Shown: positions 56,440 to 64,000 of the stretch, one piece after another
Layout: each line of letters starts with the position of its first letter
Position numbering within the stretch: position 1 is the stretch's first letter
Source of the DNA: Straminergon stramineum
Lineage: Eukaryota > Streptophyta > Bryopsida > Hypnales > Calliergonaceae
Direction of reading: 5' to 3'
Assembly (NCBI GenBank): GCA_963920665.1
Contig: OY987271.1
Coordinates: 17,549,350-17,613,349, forward strand
DNA: 64,000 nt
Notes under the pieces: model-generated
Told to the model about the DNA's origin: nothing
Databases searched by the model: none
The model's input: only the letters and a program-made list of their open reading frames with translations
Made by a program: the position numbers and the translations under genes

Positions 56440-56946
56440 TTAAGTCCCAGCAATTAGCTCCTTTACTCCATAGCACGGACGCTCCCATCTCAAAGGAAGA
56501 AGATCATCCCTCGTAAGTATGGAGGGTCCTACCACACGCGCATGTGGCCACTTAAGAGGATCTAACTCAAGTAGAACTATAGTTTGATTCCAGAGAATGC
56601 TGCACTCTCTAGGGCTACCTAAGATAAGCTTCAATAATTCAGCACGGTTTGGATAGGGGTCATTCTTCTTAGGGTTGTCCGCACCAGCAATATAGAGGAA
56701 ACTCTTCAAAGTACTCCATGGGAGAAGACACTGCAAAAGTGCTGCCACGGCAAGAACATTCATGGAGGAATACAACCCACACTGAGTATCTTCAACCAAT
56801 TGTTTAAGAAAGCCACGAAAACCAACAAGTACAATGATTCTCTAAGGAAGATCCGTAATGCCGCCTTCCACGCATAAAGCACCTGTAAGAACAACGAGAA
56901 TCGCCTTCTGCATCGACCAAACTCATCAGATAAAGAAAACCTCCAA

Positions 56947-57142
56947 ACAACGGGAGATCTCCCGATGAAGCTCATGAGGAATACTCAGTTCACGAAGAAC
57001 CTGTCAGCACCGAGAGATCTCCCGATGAAATGACAATGGACATTCGCGTTGGTCAGCACCATCTAACAACAGGAGATCTTTGGATGAAGTAAGAGCTGTC
57101 AATAACATTTTCCAGCGACTGTAAGAAACGGAAGATCTCTCA
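56947..57142. repeat. Palindrome array with about 59-60 bp period
   Basis: Four copies with AGATCT cores at 56955, 57015, 57074 and 57133. Each is followed by (G)ATGAA. The 56947 copy (CAACGGGAGATCTCCCGATG) is one base pair off perfect. They lie in the presumed last intron of the minus-strand gene. A further copy is at 57611. Confidence 0.85.
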
Positions 57143-57699
57143 ATGAAGTAAGAATAGATAGAACTCCGGAGAACCATTTCTAGTACTGGTTGAAAATAGA
57201 GAAAACTCACTATTTCCCAATTGGAATGTGGTAAAGGTAGACTACGAATTACAAGTACATTTTGGAAACTAACTGTCATTTAAGTATCTTTGAACAAGAA
57301 ATGTGAAGAATAGCTAAGGAGTGACGTGCACGGAAAAAAATCTTTGGATGGAATACAAATAAAACATAAAACTGAGTAGGAAAAAAAGAATGCAATTCAC
57401 AATGAGAATAAAAGTGCAATCACTTTACATTTCTGAACAAGTAATATACAATTCACAGTGGACAGAAAATGTAATTATTTACAATCTCATTAACAGTCAT
57501 CTCTTTGTTACAGTTGGAGTAAAAGTGCAATAATTTACAATCTGATTATCAATATGTATTGAGGCCTATGTACAGTGTCAATGTTTTACATCAAAATTTA
57601 CAGTAACAAGAGATCTCTCGATGAAGCCTCAGAAAAACGGGGATCAACGCACTATCCCGGTAATGATTGCGAAGCCCTCATTGGATAACGGGTCGACAC

Positions 57700-58296
57700 C
57701 CTGTTGTCCGCCAAAAAGCGGGTTATTCTTCACATACACTGGCACCTTCTCATTTGACTTAAAAAGACCATCAAGTCAAGGGATCAATTGCATCCGAAGG
57801 TAGTTGTCATTGGAATCACCGCAGAAGGACTCAGGAAAAACAACATTGTGTGGATCATTCATGACGTTCTTTATTGGACTATCGTCAATTAGCAGAACGT
57901 TCTCTAGTGTCGATAAACCAGCAGCTAGTGCAAAAATTGTAAGATCCTTTAGAAAGATTGGCTTATGAGGTGCAGTTGGGGCCCTGTACTTGGTCTTTGT
58001 GCACGCCTCTTGATCTAGACAAATTACATCTCCACGACCAAAGGAAGCATCTGCAAGGACAATGTCTAACAAGTCGTTCATGTTTCGGGGAGTTACACTA
58101 CTCCAGAATGCAACTTGCGCTTTTCTACGCAACCAATGAAGGAAGGTCGTGACACCCGGCCGACATTCAACATGAATTTTATTATGGAAATACGACCTGT
58201 GAAGGATAACTCCATTCAAGTCCAGAATCACTGTATAGTTTCGGTGAGGTACCTTTTTGGGTGTCCCCGGAACCACCGTCGAAGGACTAGGACAAT
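57700..58296 (-). other. FCP1/NIF-like HAD domain exon
   Basis: This exon of the large gene codes an FCP1-homology (NLI-interacting-factor-like) HAD domain. Motif I reads VILDLNGVILHR, then come RPGVTTFLHWL, AFWSSVT, KTKYRAP and KDLTIF, then VLLIDDSPIKN and FPESF. Active FCP1 phosphatases have DLDxT. Here the second Asp is Asn, as in the DLNG-type plant subfamily, so catalysis is doubtful. The TGA at 57776-57778 follows IP and may be a former CGA, since the frame continues open to 57644. Acceptor TTGCAG lies before 58296. Confidence 0.75.
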
Positions 58297-58815
58297 CTGC
58301 AATACAGAATACCAAAGTGAAGTTAGACATAAGTCTAGCGACATCAGCATTCAATTGAAATCAAATCCATGAAGATACGTAGGATGTCACCTCAAGTACC
58401 TTTGGTGTTGTCCTCTCCAGTCCGATTCACTTCTGCTTCATTAACCTTGGAAGGAGAAGTAGCCCCAGATTCAAAGACCTCCTCCTCTGTTGCCTGCAGT
58501 GTACGGTTAGAGGTGATATCAGCAATGCTTTGATACATAAAACTGGTGGCCTCCCATGCGGCCTGAATATCACGAGAAGATTTACTTGTGGGATCGCGAG
58601 TAACACGTGTATGGTGACTTGGCAAATCAACAAGATCCTTAAACCTATTCCTTATAGAGAGTCTCTCTGTATAAGTCAGTCCAGCCTGTGGAACAGCTAT
58701 GAATGGATTCACCTTCATTGTCCCAGCCTCCGGACTCATTTGCCTCAAGTCTACTAGAGTATCCTCTAAAATGTTGGCAGCGATATTGGCATCAGATGTT
58801 CCACCTTCGACTTGA

Positions 58816-59500
58816 GACAACGGGAGATCTCTTGATGCACCACCATCCAACTAAATTGTCGACGTCACTAAGGGACAAAGACTCAAATCCTGAACTGTAC
58901 GCATCAGGAGATCTCCCGCTGCAACCCACCCACCCGCCCGCGCCTTCTTTGTCCCTTCCAGATCGTGAATGTCGTATGGGTCCTTACGCATCGGGAGATC
59001 TTCCGTTGCAACTCCCCTCGCCTGTGCCTTCTTTGTCCCCTCTACATCACGAATGTTGTTTGGGTCATTACCCATCGGGAGATCTTCCATTGCAACTCCC
59101 CTCGCCTGTGCCTTCTTTGTCCCCTCTACATCACGAATGTTGTTTGGGTCATTACCCATCTGGAGATCTCCCGATGCATCGACTTGCACCTGCGCCTCCA
59201 CCCTTTCCTCTCGATCGCCAGTAACCTCTTGGAAATTTGGAGCTCCAACCCCCACCGCCTGCGCCTTTTCTGTCATCTGAAGACCGCCAATGTCTTTTGG
59301 GTCATTAGCCATCCGGAGATCTCTCGATGCTCCCATCCCCATCTGTGCCTCCTCTCTCTCTTCTCGATTACGAGTAACCTCTCGACGAGGGTCCATCGGA
59401 AGATCTCCCGATGCATCCCCTTGCATCAAAATTTTCTCTCCCTCTTCATGACTTGAAGTACTAGCTCGGTCAATATGCATCGGGAGATCTCCCGTTGCAT
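58816..59500 (-). repeat. In-exon tandem repeat of 84 bp (28 residues), each with the palindrome coding GDLPM
   Basis: AGATCT cores lie at 59485, 59401, 59317, 59164, 59080, 58996, 58909 and 58825. Spacings are 84, 84, 153, 84, 84, 87 and 84 bp, all multiples of three. Read on the minus strand each palindrome gives (G/E/R)DL(P/R/Q/L)M in the same frame; the last ends in Leu. Between them are acidic, EGTKKAQARG-like linkers. Two central units are nearly identical, showing recent duplication. Confidence 0.9.
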
Positions 59501-60060
59501 CGTCGCGCGTCTCCTCTTGTGAGAGTTCATCACGTCCACAATGCGCGTCAGTGCCTGTCGGTGCGTTAAGCACCTACACCACTTGCTCACTCGTAGGCTC
59601 CGGAATTGCAACAGCAACATGTTCCCCTGAACAGGTAAGAAGAATAGTCACCGCTTTGCTGGTTTCCGGAGTCAGTGTAGTAGCATCCTTAGCCTTAGTT
59701 GACGGAGGGGAGGAGACGTCCGAGTTGGGCTTCTTTCGATGCGGCACTAGAGCAGAGGGTACACGGTTGGTACTGTCGGAGTCACTTAGTTAGATATCCA
59801 GCTGTCACTTGGTCCTGAAATCCGCTTGGTGACTTGACTTCCTCTCACGCAGATTCGTGTCCGACATCTTTCTCGCCTTCAGCGTACTCGACTTCTCCTC
59901 AGCAACCTGCTTTCTAGGCCTCTTTTGTGAGGCACTTGGCGTAGACGACAATTGCAAGTCTCGCCTTAGTCGCGATGGTTCTACGGACTTCTCCTGGAAG
60001 GACGAAAATTCATTAGATCTTCATAAGTAAGGGCGCTAAAAAATGGAAAAAGATGAACTA

Positions 60061-60082
60061 GCATCGGGAGATCTCCCAATGG
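60061..60082. repeat. Palindrome copy inside a short intron
   Basis: CATCGGGAGATCTCCCAATG lies within the 107-bp intron 60100-59994, between donor GTTAGT and acceptor TTCCAG. This single copy shows the palindrome occurs in introns as well as in the exon next to it. Confidence 0.85.
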
Positions 60083-61913
60083 TTCCCTCCGGCAACTAAC
60101 CTTTCGGACGACAAGTGTGGTCGAGGGTGAGCATTCAGACTCTGTGTCCTCCAAACTGTGAGAGCTGCTTTTGTCGTCTTCATCAAAAACATCCACAACC
60201 TCATTGTCTTTTTGTGGTGGTGGAGGTTCTTGAGGACCTTCATCTGTTGCATCTCCATAACCTGCTAACTACTTCGCAGCGGGATCCTCTTCATCCTCTT
60301 CCATTTCCTCATCACCTTCCATGTGCAACTCATCCCAAATTTGCCTTGCGACCAACTGTGCTTTGGACTGTGTCTCGGAGTCATCAACGACTTCGAGTAC
60401 CTCATTCGAAGTAGCCTGTCAGATTTGAACAAGCACAAGTTAGTGCGCTATCAAGACTCTAAAGAATACACTCCCACACAAGAAGAATACGAATGGCGAC
60501 TTACCAGTCCAAGAAACGTGAACTTTGGACTACCGTTCACATTCACGATAACCATATTCTCAGAGATATGGCTAGAAAAAATTTCTTGTGCTGCTGAGAT
60601 AGAGAACCACGGCATAATAGGGCGCCTGTACAAAGTACTGACTTCCTCCATATCCCGAGACAAGTACATGGCTGGAATTTCTTGTGTGCCCGGGAGGAAG
60701 CTGTTGAAGCTACTCGTTGAGCCCTGGATTTGGTCGTAGGTGAAGAGGAAGACAAGGAACACATTGTAATTTGCACTGTCAATGGGACGAGGGAAGCCAT
60801 CCCCCACATTCGGAATGTAATTTATTACATGCCAATCCCAGATACGAGCCTTACACTCATCCCGACGCTTCTTCAAATGTGTGAGGATGTTGTGAAATCC
60901 AGCAGCATCCGTAATAAGAACCGCAGGCAATCGTGCTCTCACAATTTGTCGACCGGCGTCCCTGTACTCGAGGGCATCAAACAAGCGCTTCAACTTGTGG
61001 TGCTCGAGGTATTTTGCACGTGCTCCAGCAGATGTGACCTCAAAGAGAAACCAGAAATACATGTGGATTTTCCCTTCACCATGCCATGCTTTCACGGAGG
61101 CGTCCATCAGAATCTTTGTAATGTCCCAGCTCTTCTCGTCCATGACTGTGCAGAGGTACTCATCTGCAAAATCCTGAGACACGACAGCCTCGTTTGTTTC
61201 TTCTACATGGTCGTTCATGAAGGACTCCCACATCCTTTTCACTGAATCTAGGCACTCGTCGGGGTCACATGTTTTATTCAGTGCCCTCGTTCGCTCTTCC
61301 AACCATACCTTCCCAAGTTCCGTTGCCATGCTCTTATCCACCCACCACTCAACCTGCTCCCGGGTTATTTTCTTCTCCGCCGCAAATTGATCCCATTCTT
61401 TGGCACTGTATGGAATGTAGTCCAGCTTCTTGCTCAGAAGAGGATGCTACCTGTAATGGCACATGAGCTCGTTCGTCATGGCCCTGACCTTCTTCTCTCG
61501 ATTTGCTGCAACAATGAGAGGCATCAATGGCTGTCCAAAATCGTCCACATTGAGCGCTGTCTTCTTCATACATACCATTGCATTCTCAACCTGCTTCGCC
61601 AAATAGTTTATGTCCTTGTTGCGGAGTCCATACAAGGGCTTGTAGTCGCTATAGCGCAGTGTTTTTCTTCTCCTTTAATTTTGGACCATTCCCATTAGGT
61701 AGCTTTCCCATGAGGAAATCCCTATCAATTTGGATCCACCATTGCACATCTTTGTCATTCTCCATGAAGAGAAGTGGAATTCTCAAGTCCGAGTCAGGAT
61801 TCTTGAATCCCATGAATATTGTAGACATCACCAGATAGAACTCCTGCATATGGAAAATGTAACTATTAAAAATCATCGTCTACGAAAACCTGCAGAGTAC
61901 GTAAATCTGAACA

Positions 61914-62175
61914 ACATCGGGAGATCTCCCGTCGGTTCATTGCTTGGGTCCAGGAGGAATCAGCACTCTATATCTTGATAACATCACGTAAGGCGTGGTC
62001 CAAGATCTATCGGGAGATCTCTCGTTGATCTTGTAGTGCAAGCCCGTAGTACGATGAAACTGAGGAATCCCAACTTCATCAAAGACGACTAGAAATCCGA
62101 AGGCATCCAAAGATCTTCAGCTAGCAAGACATCGGGAGATCTCCCAATGCTGAGATATCGGGAGATCTCCTGATG
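61914..62175. repeat. Palindrome copies in the exon 1-2 intron
   Basis: Full or near-full copies have AGATCT cores at 61922, 62015, 62137 and 62163. Half copies are at 62003 and 62111 (only CAAAGATCTTC-like). The intron runs 62237-61844. Confidence 0.85.
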
Positions 62176-63623
62176 GCTGTGCATAGGCAACAAAAAAAGA
62201 AGGGCCAATGATTCGACATTTTGTTAGGGACGCTTACATTGTACTCGGTGGAGTGTGTTCGACCTCCATACACTGGCATCGGGTTGCCCATATCCTTCCA
62301 CTTTATTCGAGCGTGCGCAAGTTGCTTAGAGAAACTCTGCTCCTTCTGTTCCCCAACAATATTCTAGTTCAACGCCTTGGAGAGATGCATTATATCATTC
62401 TTCTTGGTGGAGTACGGTTCCCAGATCAGAATTATGTTGAACGTTGAGGCCAACTGCTTATGAGCTTCTGAGATATGTCTTGCCTCAACCAACTCCCGAT
62501 GCGCTTGCACTGTATGCTGACCGCCAATAATGTAGTAATGGGATTTGGCGGTCAGGCTTTCCTTCTTCGGATACGAATGCCAGAATTCCACGACATTGTC
62601 TATCCTGTATGGTCCTCTCTTTAGAGGTAGGACAATAATGTATCGGTTCTCAGAATGATAGTCGGCATCAAGGAGAATCCGATTCTTGATTCCCTTGAGG
62701 TGTTGGGGCTAAATGCCTCTGTACACCAGTACGCCAAGAGGACCTTGTGAAGGTTCTTGTAGTACACTCGTAGTAGTTCACCTTTTGCATTGGCGAGTGG
62801 TTTCTTCTCCCATTTGTATATTGGCCTAAATACCTAGTTGTACAGCTTGTTGATTTCTTGAATCTCATCGGGCTCGAGCTTCTCGACCTCAGCGTCCGTC
62901 ATGTTCACGGCGCGATGCAATGTGAATTTTACAACCTTCGGCTTCTTTTTGCCCTTGCCCTTGCCCACTAGCTCCTCCACCACTTCATCTCCCGGTCCAC
63001 CGACATTGGCTTTCTGCTTCTTTCCCTTCTTACTGGGAGATGGCTTTGCAGGTGCGGGTGCAACAGTTGGCTTCGGTTGTTGCCTGGTCTCATCCAGAAT
63101 GTCCCACTCATTCTTCATCTCCTGAGGAGTCCAAAAGTGGGTTCTGTCTCGTTTCTCTAAAAACCCCTTCCGTGTAATACTCTCATACATGTCAAGATCC
63201 ATAGTGGCATAGTCTAGGATCAAACCATATTTCCTTTGCTCATCAGTCTTGGGAACCATTTCTTCGACAATGACGAGGACTGTGGCGTTATCCAGACCTT
63301 GTAGCTCTAAAACAGCTAACCCCTTTGTCATGTGACCTTTATCGTTGAAGGTAAGCTTCGGGCATATGATGACTGTTCCATCTTCCTCCTCAATCCAGTC
63401 AAGGCCCCAAGCTAAGACTTTCCGATCGCATCGGAACACTGCTCCTGGGAAGTTCTCGCCATGATACCGATACGAATGCACCCCGCTATCTCAAAATTTG
63501 AACAGTTTTATAGGTGAAAGGCTCGCAGGGAGTTCCTTTTTACCATTCATTCTGCGCAAGAAGATAAAAATATATTAGATTGACTGGATCACGAGGAATC
63601 GAGTGTAAACTGAACACCTTCTA

Positions 63624-63643
63624 CATCGGGAGATCTCCCGATG
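63624..63643. repeat. Perfect 20-bp palindrome
   Basis: CATCGGGAGATCTCCCGATG is exactly self-complementary. It is the only copy in the window without a mismatch to the consensus, and lies upstream of the first recognised exon of the minus-strand gene. Confidence 0.95.
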
Positions 63644-63785
63644 ATCCTCTATATTTTCCTCATACTCGACTAGTGGTAATTCTATTCGGGAATTTATACT
63701 ACAAAAAATCGCACCAAGCTATCAAATTAAAAGAAGATACCGCGAGACATGCCCTTGCATTCAAATTCGAGATAAGTCGAATATG

Positions 63786-64000
63786 GCATTGGGAAATCTC
63801 CCGTTGCATTCACATCCTTCATTAATCAAAACCTACCATCGGGAGATCTCCTGTTGCAATCATATCCTTCATAAATCAAAGCTTGCATTGAGAGATCTCC
63901 CATTGCATTCACCTCATTCATAATTCAAAGCTGGCATCGGGAGATCTCCCGTTGCATTCTCATCCGTCATAATTCAAAGCTGGCATTGGGAGATCTCGTG
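63786..64000. repeat. Palindrome array with 49-50 bp period, running off the window
   Basis: Copies have cores at 63794 (AAATCT variant), 63844, 63893, 63942 and 63991. Spacers share CATCCTTCATAAATCAAAGC-like sequence and GTTGCATTC after each palindrome. The array continues past the right edge. Confidence 0.9.

Larger units (their letters stand above)
56440..63551 (-). pseudogene. Large multi-exon gene with C-terminal FCP1/NIF-like domain, heavily stop-interrupted
   Basis: Exons inferred on the minus strand: 63551-62238, 61843-60505, 60415-60101, 59993-58400, 58296 to about 57700 and 56882-56440. Splice sites are GT-AG and phases agree. ATG 63548-63550 may be the start, but it directly follows an acceptor (GCGCAG), so earlier exons may exist. 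Exon 1 has KGKGKKKPK-type basic runs and an unrecognised conserved-looking region with EFWHSYPKK and YYIIGGQHT. Exon 2 is an unrecognised domain (KAWHGEGKIHMYFWF, WDWHVINYIPNVGDG). Exon 3 is acidic. Exon 4 holds 28-residue repeats with GDLPM. Exon 5 is an HAD domain (see below). Exon 6 has PKKNDPYPNRAELLK and KWPHARVVGPSILTRDD. In-frame stops: TGA 63491, TAG 62834, 62709, 62364, 61447, 60269, TGA 59805, TAA 59790, TAG 59574, 58851, TGA 57776, TAG 56842. Frameshifts are near 62765 and 61670. Whether exon 6 joins exon 5 is uncertain. Confidence 0.65.

Noticed and set aside
58703..59456. Plus-strand open frames of 163-173 codons
   Set aside because: They are shadows of the minus-strand repeat exon. 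Their repeats arise because the 84-bp unit is a multiple of three in every frame.
56440..63551. TAG read as glutamine (stop-codon reassignment)
   Set aside because: The receptor kinase and F-box genes are ordinary plant nuclear genes and the F-box gene ends at a TAG. The locus also has TGA and TAA stops and two frameshifts, so decay explains it better.
63786..64000. CRISPR-like array
   Set aside because: Repeats are short palindromes with similar, not unique, spacers. The context is plant nuclear with no cas genes, and the copies continue as single units in introns.

Overview
The window looks like nuclear DNA of a land plant. The evidence is an intron-rich leucine-rich-repeat receptor kinase gene, an F-box gene family, Ty3/gypsy and CACTA elements, an Emigrant-like MITE, and long AT-rich repeat-filled intergenic stretches. 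The gypsy polyprotein style and the F-box type suggest a non-seed plant such as a bryophyte or lycophyte. That placement is only an impression from the sequence. No tRNA, rRNA, prokaryotic operon or CRISPR array was seen.

1-11.3 kb: two LRR receptor kinase paralogs lie head to head. The left one (minus strand) is cut by the window edge after exon 6. The right one (plus strand) is complete, with 15 exons and 830 residues. They form a large inverted duplication that includes both promoters and introns 1-5 plus much of intron 6, with a 2.7 kb AT-rich spacer carrying nested MITEs. A CACTA-type MITE sits in intron 13 of the complete gene, between the DFG and APE parts of the kinase.

11.3-25.4 kb: AT-rich repeat remnants, recurring TTAACCCCT motifs and a 55-bp minisatellite. 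25.5-32.2 kb: a second inverted duplication, tail to tail. It holds an intact single-exon F-box gene (plus) and a decayed copy (minus) that carries a short LINE-like insertion with 17-bp target-site duplications. The spacer holds two MITEs.

32.2-56 kb: repeat-rich sequence with several MITEs bounded by inverted repeats, a (CA)n microsatellite and a decayed Ty3/gypsy element interrupted by a 1.2 kb CACTA element and a 331 bp foldback MITE. The gypsy element ends in a 710 bp palindrome made of two LTR copies facing each other.

56.4-64 kb: the most unusual part. A long minus-strand gene of at least six exons can be followed in phase across its splice sites. It has an unrecognised N-terminal region with a GGQHT motif, an unrecognised central region, an acidic repeat region and a C-terminal FCP1/NIF-like HAD domain. 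It is interrupted by 12 in-frame stops, every one explainable as C-to-T at CAG, CGA or CAA, and by two frameshifts. About 25 copies of a 20-bp palindrome (consensus CATCGGGAGATCTCCCGATG) lie in its introns, its flanks and, always in one frame, in one exon, where they encode Gly-Asp-Leu-Pro-Met. No copy was seen in the first 55 kb.
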